From ZC4RG30 sp039917615 (GTDB lineage: Bacteria; Pseudomonadota; Gammaproteobacteria; Steroidobacterales; Steroidobacteraceae), in NCBI GenBank assembly GCA_039917615.1, contig JBDSJD010000007.1, forward strand, positions 1 to 37,157: a stretch of DNA of 37,157 nt, in the 5' to 3' direction. Below the pieces are notes generated by a model, which made no database searches, was not told the origin of the DNA, and worked only from the letters and a program-made list of their open reading frames with translations. Positions within the stretch are counted from its first letter, which is position 1, and each line of letters begins with the position of its first letter. Both the position numbers and the translations under genes were made by a program. This document shows positions 1 to 10,300 of the stretch, piece by piece.

Positions 1-1
1 C

Positions 2-940
2 TCATTCGCTGCTCACCACATGCGCGCCGCCCGACTGCACGGGTGCGATCCATTTATCGGTCTCGATGCTGTGCGCGGCAAACGCCTGCACCATCGCATC
101 GCGCACGGCGCGCGTATCTCGCTCCAGGCACAGCGCGAACATGGTAGGCCCGGCCCCGGATATCGAGCATCCCAACGCACCTTTTTCCAGCGCCGCGGCG
201 CGCACGTCGATGAATCCCGGAATCAGCACCTGGCGCTGCTTCTCGATGATCACGTCTTCGAGCGAGGCTTTGATGAGATCGAGGTCGTTCGTATAGCACC
301 CGGAAATGAAACCAGCGAGGTTGGCCGTCTGCCACACGAAGTCGGACATGTTCACCGTGCGGCTCAGGATGGCGCGCGCTGCCTTGGTGGACACCTGCAG
401 GTGCGGATGCACGATGACGGCATGAATCACCTGCGGCACCGGAATCTGCTTCACGCGCGGATTGTCGATGCCCACGGTGAGCACGAGGCCGCCGAACAGT
501 GAGGGCGATATGTTGTCGGCGTGCTTCGAACCGCTGGCAACCGCCTCGCCTTCCATCGCCACCTTCAGCAGCTCGATGCGGGTGAGCGGTGCGTCGAGCA
601 TGGCATTGGCGGCCACCACGGCCGCCACCGCGGACGCAGCCGAGCCGCCGAGCCCGGACGATAGCGGAATACCCTTTTCGATCTGCATCTCGAAGCCGAA
701 CGGCAGCTCGCGGGTCTGGATCAGCGCCAGCAACGCCTGCCCTGCAGTGTTCTTCGCGGCTTCCAGCGGCAGGTCTTCGACCACGCCACGGATGGAGGTG
801 ATCTTGACACCAGGCGCAGCGCTGCGCGTCAGTGTCACCCGGTCACCTACTGCATTTACCGAGAAACCGAGGATGTCGAAGCCGATGGCAACATTGGCCA
901 CCGAGCCGGGCGCAAAGGCCGTCACCTTGGTCACGCTCAC
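2..940 (-). CDS. thrB: Homoserine kinase (GHMP family)
   Basis: Phosphorylates L-homoserine with ATP to O-phosphohomoserine, the step before threonine synthase, in the cytoplasm. The 312 residues match the usual length of GHMP-type homoserine kinase. The N-terminus has the family opening (AFAPGSVANVAIGFDILGF) and the ATP-binding motif PLSSGLGGSAAS lies near residues 92-103; a C-terminal glycine-rich segment (GCSISGAGPTMFAL) is also typical. The start is GTG at 940, and its first bases overlap the TGA stop of thrA as GTGA, so translation is probably coupled. thrC would be expected next, but the window ends one base after the stop. Family assignment is firm. Confidence 0.97.
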   Translation of the reverse strand: MSVTKVTAFAPGSVANVAIGFDILGFSVNAVGDRVTLTRSAAPGVKITSIRGVVEDLPLEAAKNTAGQALLALIQTRELPFGFEMQIEKGIPLSSGLGGSAASAVAAVVAANAMLDAPLTRIELLKVAMEGEAVASGSKHADNISPSLFGGLVLTVGIDNPRVKQIPVPQVIHAVIVHPHLQVSTKAARAILSRTVNMSDFVWQTANLAGFISGCYTNDLDLIKASLEDVIIEKQRQVLIPGFIDVRAAALEKGALGCSISGAGPTMFALCLERDTRAVRDAMVQAFAAHSIETDKWIAPVQSGGAHVVSSE

Positions 941-3429
941 ATTCTTGCTCCAAGGTATGCCGACAGACGCAACAGGTCAGCGAACACCCCGCCCGCCGTC
1001 ACCTCGGGTCCGGCGCCCGGGCCTTGCACGATGAGGGGATTGTTGCAGTAACGGGTCGTAGCGAAACGCACCACATTGTCGGTGAGCGCGATGTTGGCAA
1101 AGGCGTGTCTGGCTTCGAGCTCCACAACCCCCACGGTGGCCTCGCCCTGCGCGGTGATGCGACCGACGAAGCGGAGCACTTTGCCGGCCTTCTTTGCCGT
1201 CTGGTAGCGCGTCAGCATCGCGCCATCGTAACGGACCAGGCCATCCAGGAATTCATCGATGGAACCGCCGGCCAGGTCGCGCGGCACGAGGCTCTCCACT
1301 TTCACATCACCCATTTCGAGCCGCAGGCCCATCTCGCGGGCGAGGATGATCAGCTTGCGCGCAACGTCGGTGCCGGAGAGATCGTCTCGCGGATCAGGCT
1401 CCGTATAGCCGCGCTGCTTTGCTTCGCGCACTATGGCAGAAAACGGCACCGAGCCGTCATAGACATTGAACAGATAGGCGAGCGTGCCGGAGAAGATGCC
1501 TTCGATGCTGTCGACCACGTCGCCGGTCTCACGCAGATCCCGCAGAGTCTGGATGACCGGCAGGCCAGCCCCGACCGTGCCTTCGTAAAGGTAATGCGAT
1601 CCACCCGCGCGCCGCGCATCGCGCAGCGAATCGTAGTAGGTCATTTCGGCGCTGTTGGCCTTCTTGTTGGGCGTGACCACGTGGATGCCATTCGCCAGCC
1701 AGTCCCGATAGTGCCGCGCCACGGACTCGTCTGCGGAGCAGTCGATGATGACGGTGTGCGGCAGGTAGTCCACCTTCAGATGCTCGACGAAGCGCGCCAT
1801 ATCCGCTGGAACCTGTGGGGCGGCTTCGACCTGTTCTTTCCAACGACCCAGGTCTACACCGCGATCCGACAGGCACATGCGGCGCGACGACATGATGCCC
1901 CGCACCCGCAAGTCAAGCTTGAACTCACGCGACAGCCGCGCCTGCTGTGAAGCCAGCTGGTCGAGCAGCACCCGACCGACAGTCCCGGGCCCGATCACCC
2001 CGATCGACAGCGTATTGGGCGAAAGATAGAAACTGGCATGAGTGGCGCGCAGGGCGCGCGTGGCCTGGCGGCCCTCCACCACCACCGAGATATTTCGCTG
2101 CGAAGCACCCTGCGCAATGGCGCAGACGTTTACCGCAGCGGCGCCCAGCGCATTGAACACCTTGGCCGAAACACCCGGTGTGCCGGCCATGCCATCGCCC
2201 ACCACCGCGAGAATTGCCAGCTCGCGCGAAGTTTCCACGCTCTGAATCTGGCCTTCATCCAGTTCCCGCGAGAACGCGGCGCGCACCACCCGCTCGGCGC
2301 GCTCGGCCTGATTGGCCGGAATGGCGCAGCAGATCGAATGTTCGGAACTGCCCTGCGAAATCAGGATCACCGAAATGCCTTCTTCGCGCAGCGCACCGAA
2401 CAGGCGATGCGCCGTGCCCGGCACTCCGATCATGCCGGCGCCCTCGATGTTGATCAGCGCCACATCCTCGATGGTGGTGATGCCTTTCACCAATAGTTCG
2501 GAGGCAGGTTGCGCGCAGATCAGCGTGCAGGGATTTCCCGGCGCAAACGTGTTGCGGATGTAGATCGGAATCGCGCGACCGATGGCCGGAGCCATGGTCT
2601 GCGGGTGGATGACCTTGGCGCCGAAGTACGCCAGCTCCATCGCTTCGTTGTACGACAACTGGTCGATCACCCGGGCGTTGGGCACGCGCCGCGGATCGGC
2701 CGACAACACGCCATCCACATCGGTCCAGATGTGGATTTCACTGGCATCGAGCAACGCGCCAAAAATAGATGCCGAGAAATCACTGCCATTGCGACCCAGC
2801 GTGGTCTGCACACCCTGCGCAGTGCGGGCGACAAATCCGGGAATGATCAGCGTGCCGTTGAATTCGGCGGCACCAGCTTCTGTCAGCCGGGCGCTTGAGT
2901 TGTCCCACTGCACGGCCGGACCCAGCGGCCCCCACTCCACCACCACGACCTGGCGCGCATCCAGCCAGCGCACGGTGCTCGGGTCCTTGCGACGCGCCGC
3001 CAGATACGCGGTGAACAGGCTCGTGGACCAAAGCTCGCCGTAGCCCGCGACCAGGTCGCGCACATTTTGCGCGGCGGAACGCATCAGGCTCGTGGTGTGC
3101 AGTACCCCTTCCAGATTGGCGCGGTCCTGGTCGAACTGCGCCAGCCATTGGCGCGAATTGGCGGCGTCAAGCAGGGATTCCGCGATGGCCCGGTGCCGCT
3201 CGCGCAGCCCTTGCAGCTGGGTGCTAAGCGCCGGGTCTTGCTTCTCGGCCATGGCGACCAGGCCCAGCAGCACGTCCGTCACGCCCTTACAGGCGGACAG
3301 CACCACCGCCACCCGCTGCGACGGCTGCGTCTCGATGATGTCCGCCACCTTGCGAAAGCAGTCAGCGTCGTAGACGCTCGTGCCGCCGAATTTGTGCACG
3401 ACCCAGGCGGGTGATCCAGTGGATTTCAT
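937..3429 (-). CDS. thrA: Bifunctional aspartokinase I / homoserine dehydrogenase I
   Basis: Catalyses the first and third steps from aspartate to threonine: ATP-dependent phosphorylation of aspartate and NAD(P)H reduction of aspartate semialdehyde. The 830-residue fusion shows the aspartokinase motif KFGGTS at 13-18, a central regulatory pair of ACT-like segments at about 320-390 and 402-460, and a Rossmann motif IGPGTVG at 479-485 opening the homoserine dehydrogenase half. The signature EGTVGAGLPVI followed by FSGTLAYLFN marks the dehydrogenase catalytic domain. Full-length for the ThrA/MetL class. ACT domains and linkage to thrB suggest threonine feedback (family knowledge). It starts at ATG 3429 with only a weak ribosome-binding site and is followed by thrB with a 4-base overlap. 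Confidence 0.97.
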   Translation of the reverse strand: MKSTGSPAWVVHKFGGTSVYDADCFRKVADIIETQPSQRVAVVLSACKGVTDVLLGLVAMAEKQDPALSTQLQGLRERHRAIAESLLDAANSRQWLAQFDQDRANLEGVLHTTSLMRSAAQNVRDLVAGYGELWSTSLFTAYLAARRKDPSTVRWLDARQVVVVEWGPLGPAVQWDNSSARLTEAGAAEFNGTLIIPGFVARTAQGVQTTLGRNGSDFSASIFGALLDASEIHIWTDVDGVLSADPRRVPNARVIDQLSYNEAMELAYFGAKVIHPQTMAPAIGRAIPIYIRNTFAPGNPCTLICAQPASELLVKGITTIEDVALINIEGAGMIGVPGTAHRLFGALREEGISVILISQGSSEHSICCAIPANQAERAERVVRAAFSRELDEGQIQSVETSRELAILAVVGDGMAGTPGVSAKVFNALGAAAVNVCAIAQGASQRNISVVVEGRQATRALRATHASFYLSPNTLSIGVIGPGTVGRVLLDQLASQQARLSREFKLDLRVRGIMSSRRMCLSDRGVDLGRWKEQVEAAPQVPADMARFVEHLKVDYLPHTVIIDCSADESVARHYRDWLANGIHVVTPNKKANSAEMTYYDSLRDARRAGGSHYLYEGTVGAGLPVIQTLRDLRETGDVVDSIEGIFSGTLAYLFNVYDGSVPFSAIVREAKQRGYTEPDPRDDLSGTDVARKLIILAREMGLRLEMGDVKVESLVPRDLAGGSIDEFLDGLVRYDGAMLTRYQTAKKAGKVLRFVGRITAQGEATVGVVELEARHAFANIALTDNVVRFATTRYCNNPLIVQGPGAGPEVTAGGVFADLLRLSAYLGARM

Positions 3430-3475
3430 CTGATGTTGCGGCCGAAGTTATTGTTTAATAGGAAAAAACCCGCGA

Positions 3476-3504
3476 ACTCTAATGGTCGCCGGCCACCCGC
3501 GCAA
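3476..3504 (-). promoter_or_regulatory. Candidate sigma-70 promoter for thrAB
   Basis: On the minus strand a -35-like TTGCGC (3499-3504) and a -10-like TAGAGT (3476-3481) are separated by exactly 17 bases. Each matches four of six consensus positions. It would give a leader of about 40 bases before thrA, too short to hold a Thr/Ile-rich leader peptide and attenuator. Prediction only. Confidence 0.35.
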
Positions 3505-3533
3505 GCAACTCCAAGTCATACCACGAGACCGGC

Positions 3534-4130
3534 ATGAATCCTGGCAGCAATCTGCATGTTCTGGTGCTGGCGGCGGGCGCCGCCACCCGCTTTGGCTCCC
3601 CCAAGCAGCTGGTGCGGATCGGTGGTCAGCCGTTGCTGCACCGGGCTGTCTCCCAGGCCACGCAGGTGGCCGGTGGGGCCGTTACGGTGGTGCTGGGTGC
3701 CAATGCCCAGCTGCTGACTCCCCTGCTCAAACACAGCCCTGCGTCGATACTGGTCAACCGCAATTGGGAGGAAGGCCTCGCAAGCTCGCTGCGCATGGGC
3801 GTTTCCCACCTGCCGATGGGCTGCGAGGGTGTGCTGGTAACGCTCGCTGACCAGGCGGCTGTAACCACCTTCGATCTGCAGCGTTTGGCCAGCGCATGGC
3901 GCCGGCAACCGGACTGGCTGATTGCCGCAAGCTATGCAGGTCACACGGGGGTGCCTGCTGTTTTCCCGGCGTACACCTTTGCCAGTTTTGCAGAACTGCG
4001 TGGCGACGCCGGCGCCCGTGCAATTCTGGCGCGGCATGCGGACCGCTGCCTGCGGGTGCCGATGCCCAATGCCGCCATCGATATCGATACGCCGGAGGAT
4101 CTGCTGAAGCTTGAACCCGGCACCAGCTAG
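3534..4130 (+). CDS. MocA-like nucleotidyltransferase (molybdopterin cytidylyltransferase family)
   Basis: A 198-residue single-domain NTP transferase. The nucleotide-binding signature LAAGAATRFGSPKQL begins at residue 12, with Arg19 and Lys24 in the expected places, and VTLADQAAV at the position of the metal-binding LxDQP motif. This matches MobA/MocA enzymes, which transfer CMP or GMP to molybdopterin for cofactors of xanthine-dehydrogenase-type enzymes. No molybdoenzyme gene is within the window, so the substrate is inferred only from the family. It is transcribed divergently from thrA and converges on ligA. Moderately sure of the family, less sure of CMP versus another nucleotide. Confidence 0.85.
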   Translation: MNPGSNLHVLVLAAGAATRFGSPKQLVRIGGQPLLHRAVSQATQVAGGAVTVVLGANAQLLTPLLKHSPASILVNRNWEEGLASSLRMGVSHLPMGCEGVLVTLADQAAVTTFDLQRLASAWRRQPDWLIAASYAGHTGVPAVFPAYTFASFAELRGDAGARAILARHADRCLRVPMPNAAIDIDTPEDLLKLEPGTS

Positions 4131-4173
4131 GGTGCGGCCACCATGCGGCGTCCTCCAAGCGTGATGCTGGTTG

Positions 4174-6522
4174 TCAATACGTTGTATTGACTTTCAGCAA
4201 CTCCAGCAACATCGCTTCATCCAGCACCGGCACCCCGAGTTCGCGCGCCTTCGTGAGCTTGGAGCCAGCCTCGGCTCCGGCCACGACATAGCTGGTCCTT
4301 TTTGAAACGCTACCTGCCACTTTCGCACCCAGCGCTTCGAGCTGTTCCGTAGCCTGTTCACGCGTCAACGCGACCAGCGTGCCGGTGAGCACGATCGTCT
4401 TGCCTTCCAGCGGCGCGGTGCCCGCGCCTGACTGCGGCGCGAGTGTCAGCAATTCCTTCTGCATCGCATATCCGTTCAGCAGCAGCTTTGAATTTCCCTT
4501 TTGCTTCAGCCACGCCGCCAGCGGCTCCGCCGCATCGGCGGGTAGCCCCGCGGCGATGAGTTCCGGAAGCGTTGCCTTTGTGATCGACTGCGCTTCGGGA
4601 ATGGCCGCCACCAGCTGCCTGGCGCGCAGCCCGGTCAGCTTCGGGATTTCCAGATCGGCCAGCAACGTCGCGAAATCCAACCCATCGCGCAGTTTGGCGC
4701 TGGGCGGATGCGTGTCGGACACCCGTACACCGCTCTTCAACAATGCATCAATGACTTTCTGGTTGCCGCGCTGTTCGAAAAAGTGCCCCAGCGATCTCGC
4801 AACCTCGCCGCCAATATCCGGCACGCGCTGGAACAGCGGCCATGGCATTCGACGGATCAGCGACAGATCGCCGAACCACTGCGAGAGAACCTTGGCGGTG
4901 CTCTCGCCCACGTGCTCGATTCCCAGGGCATAGAGCAGGCGTTCCAGCGTCGCTTCCCGGCTGTGGTCAATGGCCGCGACGAGATTCTCCGCCCACTTGG
5001 TGGCGATCTTGCCGGACTTCACTGTTTCCGGTGTGGTGCCGTCGCGCTCATCAGCACGACGCTTCATCTCCAGCAGGTCGTCCAGTTTCAGCCTGTACAG
5101 ATCGGCCACGGACTCGACATACCCGAGATCGGACAGCTCCTCGATGAAGCGATCGCCGAGGCCCTCTATATCCATCGCCCGTCGCGAAGAGAAGTGACGG
5201 ATGGCTTCCTTGCGCTGCGCCGGACACGACAGCTCGCCCGAACAGCGCCATGCGGCCTCGCCTTCTTCCCGCACCAGATCCGAGTTGCATACCGGGCAAT
5301 GTGCCGGCATTTTCCAGCGCGGCGGCGCCGGATCGCGACGACTCTCCGCCAACACGCTCACCACTTCCGGAATGACATCGCCCGCGCGCCGCACGATTAC
5401 CGTATCGCCGATGCGCACGTCGAGGCGCGCGATCTGGTCGGCGTTATGCAGCGTCGCATTGGTAACCGTAACTCCGGCCACCTGCACCGGTGCCAGTCGC
5501 GCAACCGGCGTAGCTGCACCGGTCCTGCCGATCTGGATCTCGATGGCCTCGACGCGGGTGGACTGTTCCTGCGCCGGAAACTTGTGCGCAATGGCCCAGC
5601 GCGGCGCGCGCGACACGAAGCCCATCACGCGCTGAGCGGCCAGGTCGTCGAGCTTGTAGACCACGCCGTCGATGTCAAACGGCAGCCCGTCACGGCGAAC
5701 ACCGGTGCGGCGGTAGTAGTCGAGCAGGCCGTCTGCGCCGCGCACCACTTCGCTCAACGCACTTACCGGGAAACCCCAGCCCGCCAACGCTGCAAGCTGC
5801 GCCGAGTGCGTTTCAGGCAGCGCGCCGTCCCGCACTTCGCCCAACCCGTAGGCAAAGAACGCCAGCGGTCGCTGCGCCGTGATCCGCGGATCGAGCTGAC
5901 GCAGCGAACCGGCCGCACCGTTGCGCGGATTGGCCAGCACCTTGGCGCCGCTTGCGCGCGCCTGCTCGTTGTAACGCTCGAACGCAGCCCGAGGCATGTA
6001 GACCTCGCCACGGACTTCGAGCAACGCCGGCCAGCCACTGCCCCGCAGCTGCGACGGAATATCCTTGAGTGTGCGCAGGTTCGCGGTGACATCCTCGCCG
6101 CTGGCGCCATCGCCACGCGTGGCGCCCTGCTCGAACAGACCTCGCTGGTATCGCAGGCTGATCGCCAGCCCATCCAGCTTTGGCTCTGCGGAGAACGGCA
6201 GTGTCTGACGATCCAGCTTCTCTTCGATACGCCGGACGAAATCGCGCACTTCGTCCTCAGTGAAGGCATTGGCGAGCGACAGCATGGGCACCGCGTGGCG
6301 CACTTCGGAAAACGTGGCCGAAGGCGCCGCGCCGACGCGCCGTGTCGGTGAATCGGGGATGGCAAGTTCTGGGTGGGCCGCCTCCAGGGTCTGCAGTTCG
6401 CGCATCAGCCCGTCGAAAGCGGCGTCAGTGATCGCAGGCTCATCCAGCGAGTGATACAGGCGGTTGTGGAATTCGATCTGCTCGCGCAACTGCTGCACGC
6501 GCCGCCGGGCGGATTCGCTCAC
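4174..6522 (-). CDS. ligA: NAD-dependent DNA ligase LigA
   Basis: Seals nicks during replication and repair using NAD+. Domains in order: Ia with the Y-residue-rich N-terminus, adenylation domain with the catalytic KLDG motif (Lys115), OB fold, a four-Cys zinc finger (CPVC then C and C near 410-435), helix-hairpin-helix repeats and a C-terminal BRCT domain (from about residue 705). At 782 residues it is some 110 longer than the E. coli enzyme. The extra length is in the HhH region: a charged insert after DDLLEMKRRADERDG and a longer HhH-to-BRCT segment. The start is GTG at 6522, overlapping the zipA stop as GTGA, so it is the last gene of smc-zipA-ligA. Confidence 0.97.
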   Translation of the reverse strand: MSESARRRVQQLREQIEFHNRLYHSLDEPAITDAAFDGLMRELQTLEAAHPELAIPDSPTRRVGAAPSATFSEVRHAVPMLSLANAFTEDEVRDFVRRIEEKLDRQTLPFSAEPKLDGLAISLRYQRGLFEQGATRGDGASGEDVTANLRTLKDIPSQLRGSGWPALLEVRGEVYMPRAAFERYNEQARASGAKVLANPRNGAAGSLRQLDPRITAQRPLAFFAYGLGEVRDGALPETHSAQLAALAGWGFPVSALSEVVRGADGLLDYYRRTGVRRDGLPFDIDGVVYKLDDLAAQRVMGFVSRAPRWAIAHKFPAQEQSTRVEAIEIQIGRTGAATPVARLAPVQVAGVTVTNATLHNADQIARLDVRIGDTVIVRRAGDVIPEVVSVLAESRRDPAPPRWKMPAHCPVCNSDLVREEGEAAWRCSGELSCPAQRKEAIRHFSSRRAMDIEGLGDRFIEELSDLGYVESVADLYRLKLDDLLEMKRRADERDGTTPETVKSGKIATKWAENLVAAIDHSREATLERLLYALGIEHVGESTAKVLSQWFGDLSLIRRMPWPLFQRVPDIGGEVARSLGHFFEQRGNQKVIDALLKSGVRVSDTHPPSAKLRDGLDFATLLADLEIPKLTGLRARQLVAAIPEAQSITKATLPELIAAGLPADAAEPLAAWLKQKGNSKLLLNGYAMQKELLTLAPQSGAGTAPLEGKTIVLTGTLVALTREQATEQLEALGAKVAGSVSKRTSYVVAGAEAGSKLTKARELGVPVLDEAMLLELLKVNTTY

Positions 6523-7289
6523 GCGTCGCCTTCGGGCAGCGACTGGCGCAACTCCGCAAGCCGCTGCGCATCAAGCTCAGCGCCCTGCTCATCCTGCACT
6601 GTTGCAGAGAGCCGCTGCGCCAGGCTGCGCGCCAGCGCCACCAGCTCGTCCAGCATGCGCACTGGCGGCAAAACGCCGGGCAATACGCTGAACAGGCTCA
6701 AGCCGCGAAACTCCTGCGCGTCCATGAGCGCGGGTTCGAAGTTTCCCGGCCGCAACAAATTGGCGACGCTTACCAGCACTGCGCCGTCCGCAGTTACCTG
6801 GTGATAGATCTTCTGCGGTCCATGCCGCAAGCCCGCCGCCTCGACTGCAATCCGCAGCGCACGCCCGGACATGGCTTCACCGCGCGGGTTGACCACGCGC
6901 AGACTCAAAACCTGCCCTGCATTGCGCGGTGGCCACTGAATCTCCACCGATGCAAGCACTGGCACAGGCTTCGGGCCGGCCTGAGTTTCATACCGCGCCG
7001 CGGAGGGAACATCCACGGCCGATTCTGCTGCTACTCCGACGCGCACCGCTTCGACTGGATGGATGGTGGGCACCTCAAGGAATTCATCCGGCTCGGCCGC
7101 CGACAGACCTGCCATGGCTTCCATGCCAGACTCAATGCGCCGCGCCCGTTCCATCGGTTCGATGACGGCAGCCGGTTCGGCGCGAGCGTGAGGAGCGTAC
7201 TGGCGTCTTGACCGGCGCCATTCCCACAGCGCGAGGCCAGCCAGGAACAGCAGGCCCAATCCGATCAGTGCCCAACGCAGCTCCGGCAT
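6519..7289 (-). CDS. zipA: Cell division protein ZipA
   Basis: Inner-membrane anchor for FtsZ, limited to gammaproteobacteria. Residues 6-23 form a single N-terminal membrane helix followed by a basic stretch (EWRRSRRQ), then a linker with acidic and proline residues, and a C-terminal FtsZ-binding ZipA_C domain (about 120-250) with the family pattern of GPQKIYHQV and FSVLPG. At 256 residues it is somewhat shorter than E. coli ZipA because the linker is short. It lies 17 bases after smc and overlaps ligA by four bases, the usual gammaproteobacterial order. Confidence 0.93.
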   Translation of the reverse strand: MPELRWALIGLGLLFLAGLALWEWRRSRRQYAPHARAEPAAVIEPMERARRIESGMEAMAGLSAAEPDEFLEVPTIHPVEAVRVGVAAESAVDVPSAARYETQAGPKPVPVLASVEIQWPPRNAGQVLSLRVVNPRGEAMSGRALRIAVEAAGLRHGPQKIYHQVTADGAVLVSVANLLRPGNFEPALMDAQEFRGLSLFSVLPGVLPPVRMLDELVALARSLAQRLSATVQDEQGAELDAQRLAELRQSLPEGDA

Positions 7290-7306
7290 GCCCTACCCGC
7301 CTCCTG

Positions 7307-10300
7307 CTATACAGCCGCCATACGGACAGCCTCGTCCACATCCACGCTGACCAGACGCGACACGCCGGGTTCGTTCATCGTGACGCCCACCAGCTGTTCG
7401 GCCAGCTCCATGGTTGTCTTGTTGTGGGTGATGAAGATGAACTGCACACGACTGGACATCTCGCGCACGATATCGCAGAAGCGCGCGACATTGTGCTCGT
7501 CCAGTGGCGCATCCACTTCGTCCAGCAGGCAGAACGGCGCAGGGTTCAGATCGAAGATCGAGAATACCAGCGCCACGGCGGTCAGCGCTTTTTCGCCGCC
7601 CGACAGCTGCGAGATGGTGCTGTTGCGCTTGCCCGGCGGCCGCGCCATGACCGCCACACCTGCCGTTAGTACATCGTCACCCACCAGCTCAAGATAAGCA
7701 TGCCCGCCGCCGAACAGGCGCGGGAACTTTTCTTTCAGCCCGGTGTTGATGCGCTCGAAGGTTGTTTCAAAGCGCGCGCGGGTCTCCTTGTCGATCTTGC
7801 GCATCGCCTCTTCCAGGGAATCCAGCGCATCGGTGAGATCCTTCCACTGGGCATCAAGGAAGGTCTTGCGCTCGGACTGCTCGGCCAGTTCATCGATCGC
7901 TGCCAGGTTCACTGCGCCAAGCCGCTGCAGATCGGCCTGCACGGCTGCCAGGCGATCCTCGCGTTCGATCACCGTGGCTTCGGCAGCCAATGTCGCAAGC
8001 ACTTCTGCGAGCTCGAAGCGGGTCTGGGTGAACTGCTCCACCAGGGATTCGCGCCGCAGGCGGGTTTCCTGCGCTGCGAGCCTTGCGGCCTCGAGTGCTT
8101 CGCGTGCGCCTGCCACGCGGCGCTCGGTCAGCTGGCGCTTTTCGTCCAGCGCGCGCAGTTCGGCATCCACGGCTTCCAGATCGCGACGCGCGGCAGCCAG
8201 CTCGTTTTCGATCTCAAGCTTGCGCGACAGCAATTCATTCAGCTGCTCGGCCAGGCGCAGCACCGGCTGGTCGCCGTCGCCGGATTCTGCCTCCAGCTGT
8301 TGCTGGCGCGTTGCCAGAGAATCGCGTTGCTCCTGCATGCGGACCAACGTTGCGGCCAGCGAGGATTCGGTGGAGCGGCGGCCTTCGAGCTGGATCAACA
8401 ACTCCCGGGCTTGTCCACGCGCCAGATTCGCCGCTGCACGCGCCGCCGCCGCAGTGTTGCCCCGTTCCTCGCGCTCGCTTTCCATGTCGCTGCGGCGGGA
8501 CGTCAGCTGCGCCAGCGTCACTGTGGCTTCGTCCAGGGCAGCGCGGGCGCGTTCCAGTGCCTGCTGCGCCCGTTCTCGCTCCACCTGCACATCAGCGGCC
8601 TCGCGGTCGATGCGCTCAAGGCGCAGCGCCGTCTGCTGACTGTGCGCGCGGGCAGCTTCCAGCGCGCCGCGCGCTTCGGAATATTCGCGATGCGCGCCCT
8701 GGATCCGCTGCTGCACGCTGTCGCGTCCCGCTTCAGCCGTTGACACTTCAGTGCGCAGATCCCGCAACCGCTGTTCAATGGACTGCACCGCGGCTTCACA
8801 GGTCTCGCAGACGCCCCGCAGCGCGCGAATGCGGCTCTCACGTTCCAGCACGCCAGTATGGGCATCGCGACCGCGCGACACACGCAGCCAGTCCCGCCCC
8901 ACCCAGATGCCATCCGCCGTTACCAGCGACTCACCAGCGGCAAGTGCATGGCGTTTCTGCAGGGCTTCCTGCAATGTGGCCACGGTCCCGACACGCGCCA
9001 GGCGCCGCAACACCGCCAGCGGACCACGCACCCGCGCAGCCAGCGAAGCCGGATCACGAATGCTGTCTTGCCCACCTTCGACCAGCATCAGGTGGCCGCT
9101 GGTCAAGTCCGCAAGGCTTTCGGCAGCGCTTTCGAGCGATTGCACGCATACCGCTTCGAGTGCATCGCCCAGCACCGATTCCACGCCACGCTCCCAGCCC
9201 TTCTCGACTTCGATCTGTGCGGTGACGCGCGGTCGCCCGGTGAGCCCCGCCGCTGCCAGCCACTTGCCGGCATCGCGATCGGCCTCGCCCAGCGCCGCCT
9301 TCTGCAGGGCGTCCAGCGACATCAATTCGGAACGCGCCCGGTCCCGTTCGCCGCGCGCGCGTTCCAGGTCGGAATCGGTTTCATGCTGACGGGTGCGCAG
9401 CGCCTGCAACTGCGTCAGGCAGACCTGCAATTCATGCAGCAGCGCTTCATTCGCTTCGCGCGCGCGCTGTTCGTGGGCCTCCGGGGCGCCGAGTCCGGAT
9501 TTGGCGCTGGCCAGCTGCAGCTGGTCGTGCTCTACAGCCAGACGATCAGCCTGCGCGGCAAGGCGCCGCAGTTGATCGTCCAGCTGCTCGATGCGCGTGC
9601 GTTCGACCTGGGTCGTCTGGTAGGTGCCGCCCAGCTCGCGATTGAAGGTTTCCCACCGCTCCTGCCACAGGCGTTGCTCGGCTTCGGCAGACTCCAGCGC
9701 TGAATTGGCGGCGGTTTCGGCCTGTTGCGCAGTGGCGGCGCCCGGCCCCAGGTCCCCGATCTCGGCGCGCAGCCGTTCTACCAGCGATTCATCACGCGCC
9801 AGCTGGCCGCCCACATCCGCCAGCATCTCGCGCACCTGCGACAGTTCGCGTCGCTGGCGCTCGCGCAACTCGCGGGTGTGCGCGAGCTGCTGCTCGGCGC
9901 GCGCCACGGCAGCACCCTGCTGGTAGAAGCTGCCCTGCACATCATTCACCCGCTCGCTGGCGGCGAACTGGAACTCGCGCTGCTTTTCTACTGCGGCTTC
10001 GGCAGCGCGCTGCCCTGCCAGGGCTTCCTGCAGATGCAGGTCTGCGTCGCGCATGGCGCGGTCATTGATGGCGGCGCCGCTGTCGATCTCGCGCAGCCGC
10101 AGTGCCAGCACTTCGGCAATGAGCTTGCGTTCGTCGTTCTTCAGTTCCTGGAAGCGCCGCGCCTGGTTGGCCTGTCGGGTCAGGTGGCGGATCTGCTTGT
10201 CCACTTCGTCACGTAGGTCTTGCAGGCGCTCCATGTTCTCGCGCGTGCCGCTGACCCGCGCCTCGGTCTCGCGCCGCCGCTCCTTGTAGCGCGAGATGCC

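Noticed and set aside
3430..3533. Threonine attenuator (leader peptide) before thrA
   Set aside because: No short frame rich in Thr or Ile codons and no terminator hairpin between the promoter candidate and thrA.
4174..4190. Perfect 7-bp inverted repeat TCAATAC/GTATTGA around the ligA stop
   Set aside because: AT-rich stem with a 3-base loop and no T tract; too weak for a terminator and likely chance.
4708..6351. 547-codon open frame antisense to ligA on the plus strand
   Set aside because: High-GC shadow of ligA; no recognised domain and no ribosome-binding site, while ligA is complete on the other strand.
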